Shown here in pieces: positions 34,760 through 43,923 of a stretch of DNA of 64,000 bases. How positions within the stretch are numbered: the stretch's first letter is position 1; each line of letters begins with the position of its first letter. The position numbers and the translations under genes are program-made. The notes beneath the pieces are model-generated. The model ran no database searches, had not been told where the DNA came from, and saw only the letters and a list, made by a program, of their open reading frames with translations. This DNA is from Roseovarius lutimaris (lineage in GTDB: Bacteria > Pseudomonadota > Alphaproteobacteria > Rhodobacterales > Rhodobacteraceae), in assembly GCF_900115165.1 (NCBI RefSeq), contig NZ_FOVP01000004.1:124001-188000 (forward strand). Reading direction: 5' to 3'.

Positions 34760-36085
34760 ATGGAAGGCGACACCATCACCATCATACAGGAAATCGCGCT
34801 TGGCCTCTGGGCACAGGCGCAGCTTTTCCTGACCGGGCTCATGCGGCCCTGGAACGCCTATCAGGTGGGGATCGTGCTCTCAGTCTTCCTCGTCGCGCAT
34901 ATCATGGCGAAGATTTTCGGCCCGCTCGCCCGCGACTGGATGCGTGAACGAGAAGGCTGGCCAATATGGCGGATGCGCATTCTGGTGATGCTGCATCGGC
35001 GCCTAAGGCTTATGTTTTTCATTATCATGATCTGGCCATTGGTCTGGATCATGCGCGAAGCCACCTGGCCAAGCCGATCCTATCTGCTTGCGGTAGCGGG
35101 CAACCTTGCAGTTGCCTGGCTGGTGATCGCGATTGTCACGCGCCTGATCCGCAACACCTTTCTACGCTCGATGGTGCGTTACGTCAGCTGGACATGGGTC
35201 ACGCTCAGTATCCTGAACCTTACCGACGAGGCACAGGCCATTCTGGAGAGCGCCGCCTTCGAGATCGGCGAGACACGGCTATCGCTCTGGCTTTTGGTGC
35301 AGGCGGTGATCGTGATCGGCATCCTGTTCGCGCTGGCGCGTTTCATATCCACTGTCACCTCTGCACAGGTGCGCAAGAACGACGATATTTCGCCTTCGAT
35401 GCAGGTGCTGGTCGTCAAGTTCATGCAGGTTTTACTGTATGGCGCCGCGTTCTTTATCGGGCTGCGCACTGTCGGGGTGGATCTGACCGGGCTTGCCGTG
35501 CTCTCGGGTGCTATCGGCGTGGGCCTTGGCTTTGGTCTGCAAAAGGTGGTGTCGAACCTTGTGTCGGGCATCATCATCCTTCTCGACAAGTCGATCAAAC
35601 CCGGTGATGTCATCAGCCTTGGCGAGACCTTTGGCTGGATCAACAGCCTTGGCGCGCGCTATGTCTCGATCACCACGCGCGACGGGCGCGAGTACCTGAT
35701 CCCGAACGAGGATCTGATCACCGGGCAGGTGGTGAACTGGTCGCATTCCAACGATTTCGTGCGGCTCGATATCTATTTTGGCACGGCTTACGGCGATGAT
35801 CCCCACAAGGTGCGCAAGATCGCAATCGAGGCCGCCACTAGCGTTGATCGCGTTCTAAGCAGCAAGCCGCCAGTCTGTCACATCGTCGGCTTTGGCGATA
35901 GCAGTGTCGATTACATCCTGCGATTCTGGATTCATGACCCGACCGGCGGGCTGACCAATATTCGCGGCAATGTCTATCTGGCGCTCTGGGATGCGTTCCA
36001 GGCAAATGACATTTCCATTCCCTTCCCGCAGCGCGAGGTGCGAATGCTTGGCGATAATGGCGGGGATATGCCACACGACGGGTAA
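34760..36085 (+). CDS. MscS-family mechanosensitive channel (large form)
   Basis: 441 residues with about five hydrophobic helices before the conserved MscS core. The pore helix is LSGAIGVGLGFGLQKVVSNL, followed by SGIIILLDKSIKPGD, which opens the beta domain, and the usual GxxG-type segments (GWINSLGARYVSITTRDGRE, LIPNEDLITGQVVNWS). It would gate ions under membrane tension in the inner membrane. The frame is open 75 codons upstream, but that overlaps the divergent promoter region; ATG at 34760 with GGTGG upstream is preferred. Confidence 0.88.
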   Translation: MEGDTITIIQEIALGLWAQAQLFLTGLMRPWNAYQVGIVLSVFLVAHIMAKIFGPLARDWMREREGWPIWRMRILVMLHRRLRLMFFIIMIWPLVWIMREATWPSRSYLLAVAGNLAVAWLVIAIVTRLIRNTFLRSMVRYVSWTWVTLSILNLTDEAQAILESAAFEIGETRLSLWLLVQAVIVIGILFALARFISTVTSAQVRKNDDISPSMQVLVVKFMQVLLYGAAFFIGLRTVGVDLTGLAVLSGAIGVGLGFGLQKVVSNLVSGIIILLDKSIKPGDVISLGETFGWINSLGARYVSITTRDGREYLIPNEDLITGQVVNWSHSNDFVRLDIYFGTAYGDDPHKVRKIAIEAATSVDRVLSSKPPVCHIVGFGDSSVDYILRFWIHDPTGGLTNIRGNVYLALWDAFQANDISIPFPQREVRMLGDNGGDMPHDG

Positions 36086-36170
36086 ATTTGCAGCACTTTC
36101 TTGCGCGCTCGGCAATCAAGGGGTTGCTGTTCATTGAAAAATCATCTTTGGCTTGCTACCTTATGATCAC

Positions 36171-36189
36171 AGCCCGGCACCGGGGCTTT
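36171..36189 (+). terminator. Weak hairpin between the MscS gene and rsfS
   Basis: AGCCCGG and CCGGGGCT pair with one bulged G, followed by TTTG. It lies 86 bases past the channel gene stop and could be its terminator, though the T-run is very short. Confidence 0.3.
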
Positions 36190-36212
36190 GCGGTGTGCAG
36201 CAAAGGAGGACT

Positions 36213-36284
36213 ATGTCCTGTCTTTTACGACCTATGCGGCCGAGGCCGCTGAACAGGGGGCGCTTGCAATGGGGCCTGCCATGA
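36213..36284 (+). CDS. Possible 23-aa leader ORF overlapping the rsfS start
   Basis: ATG at 36213 has an excellent AAAGGAGG ribosome site three bases upstream, stronger than anything before rsfS. The reading frame (MSCLLRPMRPRPLNRGRLQW and three more residues) ends at a TGA that overlaps an in-frame rsfS ATG at 36281 as ATGA. It is basic (six Arg) and not a known protein. It may be a translational-coupling leader. Alternatively the ribosome site serves an rsfS start at a non-ATG codon just downstream in the other frame. Confidence 0.35.
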   Translation: MSCLLRPMRPRPLNRGRLQWGLP

Positions 36285-36646
36285 CCGCAGACAGCGAAAC
36301 GCAGCTTGCGGCGATTCTTTCTTCACTTTCCGACGACAAGGCCGAAGATGTGGTGCAGATCGACCTGCGCGGCAAAACGGCGATTGGCGATTACATGATC
36401 GTCTGCTCGGGGCGATCCTCCCGTCAGGTGTCTGCGATTGCTGAAAAGCTGACGGATCGCCTGAAGCAGGACTTCGGCATTCTGTCGCGGATGGAAGGCA
36501 AGGGAACCGGCGATTGGGTGCTGATCGACACAGGTGATGTGATCGTTCATGTATTCCGCCCCGAAGTGCGCGAATTCTATCAGCTTGAAAAGATGTGGCT
36601 GCCGACCGGACAAACCCCGGGGCAGACGGCAGATTCTCAGGTCTGA
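36269..36646 (+). CDS. rsfS: Ribosome silencing factor
   Basis: A RsfS/Iojap-family protein of 125 residues that binds uL14 on the large subunit and blocks subunit joining in starvation. The core KAEDVVQIDLRGKTAIGDYM, VCSGRSSRQV, GDWVLIDTGDVIVHVF and FYQLEKMW are diagnostic. ATG 36269 has GGGGG eight bases upstream; ATG 36281 is an alternative that overlaps the stop of the small leader ORF. The following rlmH ATG is contiguous with the rsfS stop, forming a ribosome-biogenesis pair. Confidence 0.93.
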   Translation: MGPAMTADSETQLAAILSSLSDDKAEDVVQIDLRGKTAIGDYMIVCSGRSSRQVSAIAEKLTDRLKQDFGILSRMEGKGTGDWVLIDTGDVIVHVFRPEVREFYQLEKMWLPTGQTPGQTADSQV

Positions 36647-37117
36647 ATGCGAGTTCACATTTGCGCGGTGGGCCGGTTGCGGACCGGCCCGGAACGCGCG
36701 CTTATCGACGACTATCTGGTCCGGTTTGATCGCACCGGCCGCGCCCTTGGACTTGGCCCTGCGCAGATGCATGAGGTCGAGGATAAAAAGGGCGGCGGTA
36801 TGTCGGCCGAGGCCACCCTTCTGGAACGGATCATTCCCAAATCATCGGTAATCGTGGCGCTGGACGAGCGCGGAAAATTGCAAAGCTCGCCCGAGTTTGC
36901 CACCCTGCTTGGCGATTGGCGCGACGGCGGGCGTGGCGACGTTGCCTTTGTGATCGGCGGCGCCGATGGCATCGCCCCCGATTTGCGCAAGCGCGCCGAT
37001 TTCAGACTGTCGTTCGGGCGCATGGTCTGGCCGCATATGCTGGCACGGGCGATGCTATGCGAACAGCTTTATCGCGCGGCCTCAATTTTGGCGGGCAGCC
37101 CCTATCACAGAGTCTGA
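36647..37117 (+). CDS. rlmH: 23S rRNA pseudouridine-1915 N3-methyltransferase
   Basis: A SPOUT-class methyltransferase of 156 residues that methylates pseudouridine 1915 in helix 69 of 23S rRNA on assembled 70S ribosomes. The family signature is present: ALDERGK, then FVIGGADG in the SAM-binding knot and LARAMLCEQLYRA...YH at the C-terminus. It begins at the base after the rsfS stop, so expression is coupled. Normal length. Confidence 0.95.
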   Translation: MRVHICAVGRLRTGPERALIDDYLVRFDRTGRALGLGPAQMHEVEDKKGGGMSAEATLLERIIPKSSVIVALDERGKLQSSPEFATLLGDWRDGGRGDVAFVIGGADGIAPDLRKRADFRLSFGRMVWPHMLARAMLCEQLYRAASILAGSPYHRV

Positions 37118-37141
37118 AGCTGCCCGGATCGTGACCGCCGC

Positions 37142-37948
37142 CTAACCGGCCTTTTGAATTTCGACCTGATGAGGATAGGGGATCGACACGCCATTCTTGT
37201 CAAACGCCTCTTTCACCTCCTTGGTCATGTCAAATTTCAGCGCCCAGTAATCAGCGGCATCACACCAGAGCCGCACCCCGAGATCGACACTGCTATCGCC
37301 AAGGTTCACCACCCGAACCCAGGGCTCGGGGTCGGCGTGAACGCGGGAGTCGGCATTTGCCAGATCAAGGATGATCCGCATGGCCTGATCGGCATCATCG
37401 CCGTAGTCAATCCCGAAACTCAGATCGCACCGCCGCGTCGCGTGATGCGAAAAGTTACGGATAACCGCGCCCCAGGCCTGACCGTTGGGCAGGATGATCT
37501 GCACGTTATCAGGCGTCGAAAGCTCGGTGAAAAACAGGTTAAGATCGACCACCGTGCCGGAGGTGCCGCCGATTTCAACGTATTGGCCCAACTTGTAGGG
37601 CCGAAACAGCACAAGCATGAAGCCCGCCGCAAGATCAGAGAGCGTGCCCTGCAACGCCAGGCCGATGGCCAGAGTGGCCGCGCCCATCACCGCCACAAGG
37701 CTGGTGGCCTGAATGCCGAAAATGCCAAGAACCGCGACAAGCACCATCGCCAGAATCGCCCATTTCACGATCGAGGCGGCGAAATTGCCGATGGTATTGT
37801 CGATCCGCCGACTGGCGTTGACGCGACGGCGCACCATGCCGCTTATGATTCCGGCCGCCATCCAGCCGATGATGAGAACCGCGAGGGCCTTGGCCGCGCT
37901 GATGATCATCGGACCGTATCCGCTTAGTTGTTCGATGATGTCTTGCAT
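37142..37948 (-). CDS. MscS-family small-conductance mechanosensitive channel
   Basis: 268 residues, close to E. coli MscS in size. Three hydrophobic helices are followed by the core GAATLAIGLALQGTLSDLAA as pore helix, GFMLVLFRPYKLGQYVEIGG, NLFFTELSTPDNVQIILPNG and a C-terminal cytoplasmic cage domain. It acts as an osmotic safety valve in the inner membrane. It converges on rlmH and is followed upstream by mscL on the same strand, with a terminator between them. Confidence 0.9.
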   Translation of the reverse strand: MQDIIEQLSGYGPMIISAAKALAVLIIGWMAAGIISGMVRRRVNASRRIDNTIGNFAASIVKWAILAMVLVAVLGIFGIQATSLVAVMGAATLAIGLALQGTLSDLAAGFMLVLFRPYKLGQYVEIGGTSGTVVDLNLFFTELSTPDNVQIILPNGQAWGAVIRNFSHHATRRCDLSFGIDYGDDADQAMRIILDLANADSRVHADPEPWVRVVNLGDSSVDLGVRLWCDAADYWALKFDMTKEVKEAFDKNGVSIPYPHQVEIQKAG

Positions 37949-38009
37949 TTCTGCGTTTCCTTTCTGGTATTGGCCACCTGCGCGGCCCGTTGGCCATACG
38001 CCGGGCGTG

Positions 38010-38039
38010 AAAAAGGGCCCGCTGGATCGCGGACCCTTT
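38010..38039 (-). terminator. Intrinsic terminator of mscL
   Basis: On the minus strand AAAGGGTCCGC pairs with GCGGGCCCTTT (one G-T pair in eleven) around GATCCA and runs into TTTTT. It lies 17 bases past the mscL stop. Confidence 0.85.
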
Positions 38040-38055
38040 CGCCATAAACCGTGGC

Positions 38056-38469
38056 TTACTTCTTCTTCAGAGAATCGCGGATTTCGATCAGGATGTCCAG
38101 TTCGGACGGGCCGGGATCAGCAACGGGCGCTTCCTCGACCTCTGGCTTGGCGCGGTTGACGGCCTTGACCAGCATGAACACCACCCATGCGATAACCAAA
38201 AAGTTGATCACGGCCATGATAAAGCGGCCATAGGCAAAGACGGCGGCGCCGGCCTCTTCTGCGGCGGCAATAGAGGCATATTCGCCCGAGCCCAGAAGCA
38301 CGTAAAGCCCCGAGAAATCGACCCCGCCCATGAACAGGCTGATGATCGGGTTTATAAGATCGGCCACAAGCGAGCCGACAATCGCGGTAAAGGCCGCGCC
38401 GATGATAATACCGACCGCCATATCCATAACATTGCCCTTGGCAATGAAATCTTTGAACTCTTGAATCAT
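38056..38469 (-). CDS. mscL: Large-conductance mechanosensitive channel
   Basis: 137 residues with two membrane helices. The N-terminal amphipathic helix and pore helix ([31 protein letters not shown]) and the C-terminal bundle helix ([14 protein letters not shown]) are typical MscL. It opens a wide pore near lytic tension. It is the third mechanosensitive channel gene within 4 kb, alongside two MscS-type genes. Confidence 0.96.
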   Translation of the reverse strand: MIQEFKDFIAKGNVMDMAVGIIIGAAFTAIVGSLVADLINPIISLFMGGVDFSGLYVLLGSGEYASIAAAEEAGAAVFAYGRFIMAVINFLVIAWVVFMLVKAVNRAKPEVEEAPVADPGPSELDILIEIRDSLKKK

Positions 38470-38619
38470 GTTTGTCCCTTTTCACACTGTCTGGTGCGGA
38501 TCATTCTGCCCGCTCGCACGACGTCGATATCACAGAACGCGCAGAATATTGCCTGAAAACGTCTTGTTTCTTGGGGAAAAACCGGCCTCATGTCCCCCTC
38601 ACGCACCTTCCAAACGGGC

Positions 38620-39219
38620 TTAGTCACGCGGCAATTCATCCGATGGGATCACGCCAAAGAATCTCTCTGCAGACCAGACACCGAACCAGCCATCGTGATG
38701 CGCGCCGATATCGACCAGCCGGTAAAAGCTTTTGCGATCAATCAGCGCCTCAAGATTGGCGCGCACAAGAACATAGGGCGACGGCTCGCCCGTTTCCGGG
38801 TCGCGGGTCACGCGAATGGGGTGGTCTGGGCCTGCGGTGACATGATCGCCAACATTGGTTTCAAAGCGTAGTTTCTGGGTTTCGCCATAGCCGGAGACCT
38901 CAAAATCAATCGCGACAAACGGCGCGTCATCGACCGTAATGCCGACCTTTTCCACCGGTGTGACAAGAAAATACTCGTCACCATCACGCCGCAGGATGGT
39001 GGAAAACAGCCGCACCAAGGCGGGCCGCGTGATCGGGGTGCCAAGGTAAAACCATGTGCCATCGCGGGCGATTCGCATATCGAGATCGCCGGAAAAGGGC
39101 GGGTTCCACAAATGCACAGGCGGAAGTCCGCGCCCCTTGGCCCCGGCGGCCCTTGCAGAGGCGGCAATGCCTTCGGCTGACGGGGACGTGATGGATTCTT
39201 TGCTCATTGCTTTTGCCAT
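38620..39219 (-). CDS. DUF1285 family protein
   Basis: 199 residues, soluble. Recognised by the family text LWNPPFSGDLDMRIARDGTW, YLGTPITRPALVRLFSTILR, YFLVTPVEKVGITVDDAPFV and the closing WFGVWSAERFFGVI. The biochemical role of the family is not established to my knowledge. It is divergent from the MoxR operon with a gap of only 57 bases, and such proteins often lie next to moxR-type operons. ATG 39219 is used; MSKES at 39207 is an alternative. Confidence 0.8.
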   Translation of the reverse strand: MAKAMSKESITSPSAEGIAASARAAGAKGRGLPPVHLWNPPFSGDLDMRIARDGTWFYLGTPITRPALVRLFSTILRRDGDEYFLVTPVEKVGITVDDAPFVAIDFEVSGYGETQKLRFETNVGDHVTAGPDHPIRVTRDPETGEPSPYVLVRANLEALIDRKSFYRLVDIGAHHDGWFGVWSAERFFGVIPSDELPRD

Positions 39220-39276
39220 TTCTCTCTAGCGCGATACACTCTACCCATAGGATATAGTCCAGACAGGAGTTTTGCC

Positions 39277-40284
39277 ATGACCGATGACACCGACCTGCTT
39301 GCCGGTCTTGAGGCGCTTGAAGGCAAACTTGCCCAGGCACGGGCCTCGATTACGCGGCGCTTTATCGGTCAGGACCAGGTGGTCGATCTGGCCCTGTCGG
39401 CGCTTTTATGCGGCGGGCATGGTTTGCTGATCGGTCTGCCGGGGCTTGGCAAGACGCGGCTTGTGGAAACCCTTGGCACGGTGATGGGGCTAAATACCAA
39501 CCGGGTGCAGTTTACCCCTGACCTCATGCCGGCCGATATCCTCGGCAGCGAAGTGCTTGAAACCGCCAGTAACGGAAGCCGGGCGTTCAAATTCATCGAA
39601 GGGCCGATTTTCTGCCAGCTTCTGATGGCCGATGAAATCAACCGCGCCAGCCCGCGCACCCAATCGGCCCTGTTGCAGGCAATGCAGGAACGCCAAGTGA
39701 CCGTCGCGGGCGCCAATCGCCCGCTCGCACCGCCGTTTCACGTGCTCGCCACGCAGAACCCGATTGAGCAAGAGGGCACCTATCCTCTCCCCGAGGCCCA
39801 GCTTGATCGTTTTCTGGTTCAGATCGAGGTGCCCTATCCCGACCGCGACACAGAGCGCGCGATTTTGCTTGCCACCACCGGCGCCGCCGAGGAAGAGGCC
39901 CATGCCGTCTTTGCGCCCGCCGATCTGATTGCCGCCCAGCAGATGCTGCGCCGGATGCCTGTCGGCGAGGCTGTGATGGAGGTGATCCTTGATCTGGTGC
40001 GCGCCTGTCGCCCGGATGATCCAAGCGCAAGCGAGGTCGTGCGCGAGACCGTCGCCTGGGGTCCGGGGCCGCGTGCCGCGCAGGCGCTCATGCTGACGGT
40101 GCGGGCGCGCGCGATGCTACAGGGACGGCTTGCGCCGGATGCGGGCGATGTGGCCGCGATGGCGCAATCGGTGCTTGGTCACCGCATGGCGCTCAACTTT
40201 GCGGCGCGGGCGCGCGGCGATAACCTGAGCACGCTGATCGCACGCACCGTCGCCGACGTGGCCCAGGTCAAGGTTGCCGCCTAG
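39277..40284 (+). CDS. MoxR-family AAA+ ATPase
   Basis: 335 residues. Walker A is GLPGLGKT (53-60), followed by FTPDLMPADILGSEV, the Walker B/sensor segment LLMADEINRASPRTQSALLQ and the arginine-finger-type DRFLVQIEVPYP. MoxR ATPases act as chaperones that assemble or activate partner complexes with von Willebrand or DUF58 proteins. Ribosome site ACAGGAG. First gene of a four-gene operon with a DUF58 protein and two membrane proteins, the usual composition of such loci. Confidence 0.93.
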   Translation: MTDDTDLLAGLEALEGKLAQARASITRRFIGQDQVVDLALSALLCGGHGLLIGLPGLGKTRLVETLGTVMGLNTNRVQFTPDLMPADILGSEVLETASNGSRAFKFIEGPIFCQLLMADEINRASPRTQSALLQAMQERQVTVAGANRPLAPPFHVLATQNPIEQEGTYPLPEAQLDRFLVQIEVPYPDRDTERAILLATTGAAEEEAHAVFAPADLIAAQQMLRRMPVGEAVMEVILDLVRACRPDDPSASEVVRETVAWGPGPRAAQALMLTVRARAMLQGRLAPDAGDVAAMAQSVLGHRMALNFAARARGDNLSTLIARTVADVAQVKVAA

Positions 40285-40285
40285 G

Positions 40286-41167
40286 ATGAACGCCGCCGCC
40301 CCCTCTCTGCGCCCCCGGGCCGAGGCCGAGGCCGCCCGCCTGCCGCCACTTTTGGCGCAGGCCGAGCATCTTGCCGGCGCCGTGTTGCTGGGCGAGCATG
40401 GCCGCCGCCGGGCCGGTCAGGGCGATGATTTCTGGCAATACCGCCCGGTGCAGCCGGGGGATAGCCGCCGGATGATCGACTGGCGTCGTTCGGGGCGCTC
40501 GGATGCGCAATTCGTGCGCCAGCGGGAATGGCAGATCGCCCAAAGCGTGATGCTTTGGGTCGATCCGGCGGCCTCGATGCGCTTTGCCAGCGACACGGGC
40601 CTGCCCGACAAGGCCGACCGCGCGCGGCTTTTGGCGCTTGCCGGCGCGATCCTGCTTATTCGCGGCGGCGAACGTGTTGGCCTGACCGGCGGCGCCCTGC
40701 CGCCGCGACGTGGGCAGGTGCAGATCGCGCGGCTGACCGAGGCGCTGATGCAAGACAGCGACGAGGATTACGCCAGCCCCGATATGGCCGGACTTTTGCC
40801 GCATGGCCGCGCGATCCTGATCTCCGACTTCATGGGCGACCTCAGCGGCCTGCGCGGCGCTCTGACGGCGGCGGCGGATCGCGGTGTGCGCGGCGTGCTC
40901 TATCAGGTGCTCGACCCGGCAGAAGAGGCCTTTCCCTATGCCGGGCGCACGATATTCGAAAGCATCGGTGGCACCATGGCGCATGAGACGCTCAAGGCGG
41001 GTGACCTGCGTGACCGCTATCTTGAACGCCTCGCCGAGCGAAAGGCAGAACTGGCCTCGCTTTGCTCTGTCACCGGCTGGCGCTATGGCTGTCACCATAC
41101 CGGCAACAGCGCGCAATCGGCTCTGTTATGGCTCTACCGCGCGATTGACGGGGGGGCGGGCGCATGA
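40286..41167 (+). CDS. DUF58 domain protein
   Basis: 293 residues, starting one base after the moxR stop. The DUF58 motif YRPVQPGDSRRMIDWRRSGR is clear, with a following vWA-like fold (VMLWVDPAASM, RAILISDFMGD). Members are the typical partners of MoxR ATPases. It overlaps the next gene by four bases (ATGA), indicating translational coupling. Confidence 0.9.
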   Translation: MNAAAPSLRPRAEAEAARLPPLLAQAEHLAGAVLLGEHGRRRAGQGDDFWQYRPVQPGDSRRMIDWRRSGRSDAQFVRQREWQIAQSVMLWVDPAASMRFASDTGLPDKADRARLLALAGAILLIRGGERVGLTGGALPPRRGQVQIARLTEALMQDSDEDYASPDMAGLLPHGRAILISDFMGDLSGLRGALTAAADRGVRGVLYQVLDPAEEAFPYAGRTIFESIGGTMAHETLKAGDLRDRYLERLAERKAELASLCSVTGWRYGCHHTGNSAQSALLWLYRAIDGGAGA

Positions 41168-43923
41168 TGCTTGGCCCGCTTGGTTTCACCGCGCCGTGGT
41201 TGCTGTTGGCGCTCGCCGCCTTGCCGATCCTCTGGATTATCCTGCGCGCCGTGCCGCCCGCCCCGGTGCGGCGGCGGTTTCCGGGTGTGGCGCTTTTGCT
41301 CGGCCTCAAGGACGAAGACAGCGTCACCGACCGCACACCCTGGTGGCTGTTGCTGCTGCGGATGCTGGCGGTGGCGGCGGTGATTATCGGGCTGGCGGGG
41401 CCGGTCCTTAATCCGCGCGACGAGGGCGAGGCACGCACCACCGACCCACTTTTGATCCTGCTTGATAATAGCTGGGCAAGCGCACGCGACTGGACCGCAC
41501 AGATCGCCGTGATCGACAGCCTTCTGGCCGAGGCCGGGCGCGCCGGGCGTCCTGCCGCCGTGATGCAGCTGAGCGATCCGCAGGCACCGCTGTTTCAGGC
41601 CGCCGAAAGCTGGCGCAGCCGCCTGCCGGGCCTTGCCCCGGCGCCGTGGTCGATCACGCCTGAGATGCTAAGTGAAGCCGCCGGATTGCTGGGCGAGACG
41701 GCGTTCGAAACCCGCTGGTTTTCTGACGGGTTGATGCACGCGGGCCGCGAGGACCTTCTCACCGCGCTGGAGGCGCGCGGCCCGGTGACCGCGCACGAAA
41801 GCCCGCGACCGATCCTGGCGCTCAAGCCGGCAACGCTGGCCGATGGCCTGGTCAATCTGCAAGCGCTGCGCGCGCAACCGGGACCGACGCGCGACATCAT
41901 CGTCAACGCCCATGGCCTTGATCCCGCGGGCGTGCCGCGCATTCTCGCCAGCCTGCCAATGACGTTCGAGGACGGCGAGACAGAGGCGCAGGGCGCGCTA
42001 TCGCTGCCGCCCGAGTTGCGCGCGCGCTTGACCCGGTTCGAGATCGCCGGACAGACCCATGCCGGGGCCGTCACGCTTGGCGATGATGGCCTCAAGCGGC
42101 GCGAGGTGGCGATGATCGCCGGGCGCGATGACCGCGAGGGGCTAGAGCTGTTGTCGCCGCTGCACTACCTTGAACAGGCGCTGATCCCCACCGCTGACCT
42201 GCTGGATGGCGCGCTTATGGATATCTTGCCGGCCAATCCCGATGTGATCATACTGGCCGATGTGGCAATGCTTTCGGGTGCCGAACAGGCCGCGCTTCTC
42301 GACTGGACCACCGAAGGCGGGCTTTTGCTGCGCTTTGCCGGGCCACGCCTTGCCGCAAGCGATGTGTCGCGCAACGAAGAGTCCCCGCTGATGCCGGTGC
42401 GCCTGCGCGCCGGGGGGCGGACGGTCGGCGGCGCGATGAGTTGGGGCGAACCCAAGGCGCTCGCCCCCTTTGCCGAAGCTACGCCGTTTTACGGCCTCTC
42501 GATCCCGGCCGATGTCAGCGTCAGCGCGCAGGTCATGGCCCAGCCCGACCCGGTGCTGGCCGAACGGGTGATCGCACAGTTGACCGATGGCACCCCGCTG
42601 GTCACCCGCAAGCGGATCGGCGCCGGGCAGGTCGTGCTGTTTCACGTCACCGCCAATGCCGAATGGTCAAGCCTGCCGCTCTCGGGGCTGTTCGTGCAGA
42701 TGCTGGAGCGGCTTGCGGTCTCTTCTGCCGTGGCGCCGCCCGATGCGGCGGAGCTGGCGGGCACCACATGGCAGCCGGTCGCGGTGCTTGACGGATTTGG
42801 TGCGCTCAACGATGCGGGTACGCTGCCGGGTGTGGCGGGCGAACGTATCCTTGCCGCGCCGCTTGGGCCTGACCTTGCCCCCGGTCTTTATGACGGCCCG
42901 GACCAGCGGATTGCCCGCAATGTGGTAGAGGCAGAAGCTACGCTAACCCCCATGGCATGGCCCGCGCGCATCCCGGTCGAGGGACTGGCGCGCGCGCCAG
43001 AGCTCCCGTTGGGCGGATGGCTACTGGCCACGGCGTTGATCCTGCTGATCGGCGATATCGCTGCCTCGCTTGCCCTCTCGGGGCGGCTCTGGCCGGTGCG
43101 CGCGGCGGCGGGGCTTGTGCTTACCATTGGGCTTGTCGGCGCGCCCCACGGGGCAAAGGCTCAGGATGACGATCGCGCGATCCTTGCCACATCCGAGGTG
43201 GTGCTGGCGCATGTCATCACCGGCAACCGCGCGCTTGACGATGCGGCGCGCGCCGGTCTTGCGGGGCTTGGCCGGGTGCTTAATTTTCGCACCTCGATCG
43301 AGCCTGCGGCCCCGATCAGCGTTAATCTGGAAACCGATGACCTGGCGTTTTATCCCATCCTTTATTGGCCGATTACCCCGGATCAGCCGACCCCCACGGC
43401 CGAGGCCTATGTGAAGCTGAACGAATATCTGCGCAATGGCGGGCTTATCCTGTTTGACACGCGCGACGCCAATGTGGCGGGGTTCGGCGCCTCTTCGCCG
43501 AATGGGGCGCGGCTTCAACGTCTGGCCGCGCCGCTTGATATTCCGCCGCTGGAACAGGTGCCGGACGATCACGTCCTGACCCGCGCCTTTTACCTGTTGA
43601 CCGATTTTCCGGGCCGCCACGGCGGCCGTCCGGTCTGGGTTGAGGCGGCCCCCCCCGACGCCGAACGCGTCGAGGGCATGCCGTTTCGCAACCTCAATGA
43701 CGGGGTGACGCCGGTGGTGATCGGCGGCAACGACTGGGCCTCGGCCTGGGCGGTGAATGAACGCGGTGATCCGCTTTTTCCGGTGGGGCGCGGCTATGCC
43801 GGTGAACGCCAGCGCGAGCTGGCCTATCGCTTTGGTGTCAACCTTGTGATGCATGTGCTGACCGGCAATTACAAATCCGATCAGGTGCATGTGCCTGCCT
43901 TGCTTGATAGGTTGAGCCAATGA
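41164..43923 (+). CDS. BatA-like / DUF4159 membrane protein
   Basis: 919 residues. The N-terminus has the aerotolerance BatA-type pattern: helix PWLLLALAALPILWIILRAV, then RRRFPGVALLLGL, then a second helix near 62-82. A vWA-like and glutamine-amidotransferase-like central part follows. Further helices near 620-660 lead into a C-terminal DUF4159 domain from about 690 (FYPILYWPIT, YLRNGGLILFDTRD, FPGRHGG). The protein likely presents its large domains to the periplasm. The ATGA overlaps on both sides show it is made together with the DUF58 and 684-residue proteins. Confidence 0.85.
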   Translation: MMLGPLGFTAPWLLLALAALPILWIILRAVPPAPVRRRFPGVALLLGLKDEDSVTDRTPWWLLLLRMLAVAAVIIGLAGPVLNPRDEGEARTTDPLLILLDNSWASARDWTAQIAVIDSLLAEAGRAGRPAAVMQLSDPQAPLFQAAESWRSRLPGLAPAPWSITPEMLSEAAGLLGETAFETRWFSDGLMHAGREDLLTALEARGPVTAHESPRPILALKPATLADGLVNLQALRAQPGPTRDIIVNAHGLDPAGVPRILASLPMTFEDGETEAQGALSLPPELRARLTRFEIAGQTHAGAVTLGDDGLKRREVAMIAGRDDREGLELLSPLHYLEQALIPTADLLDGALMDILPANPDVIILADVAMLSGAEQAALLDWTTEGGLLLRFAGPRLAASDVSRNEESPLMPVRLRAGGRTVGGAMSWGEPKALAPFAEATPFYGLSIPADVSVSAQVMAQPDPVLAERVIAQLTDGTPLVTRKRIGAGQVVLFHVTANAEWSSLPLSGLFVQMLERLAVSSAVAPPDAAELAGTTWQPVAVLDGFGALNDAGTLPGVAGERILAAPLGPDLAPGLYDGPDQRIARNVVEAEATLTPMAWPARIPVEGLARAPELPLGGWLLATALILLIGDIAASLALSGRLWPVRAAAGLVLTIGLVGAPHGAKAQDDDRAILATSEVVLAHVITGNRALDDAARAGLAGLGRVLNFRTSIEPAAPISVNLETDDLAFYPILYWPITPDQPTPTAEAYVKLNEYLRNGGLILFDTRDANVAGFGASSPNGARLQRLAAPLDIPPLEQVPDDHVLTRAFYLLTDFPGRHGGRPVWVEAAPPDAERVEGMPFRNLNDGVTPVVIGGNDWASAWAVNERGDPLFPVGRGYAGERQRELAYRFGVNLVMHVLTGNYKSDQVHVPALLDRLSQ

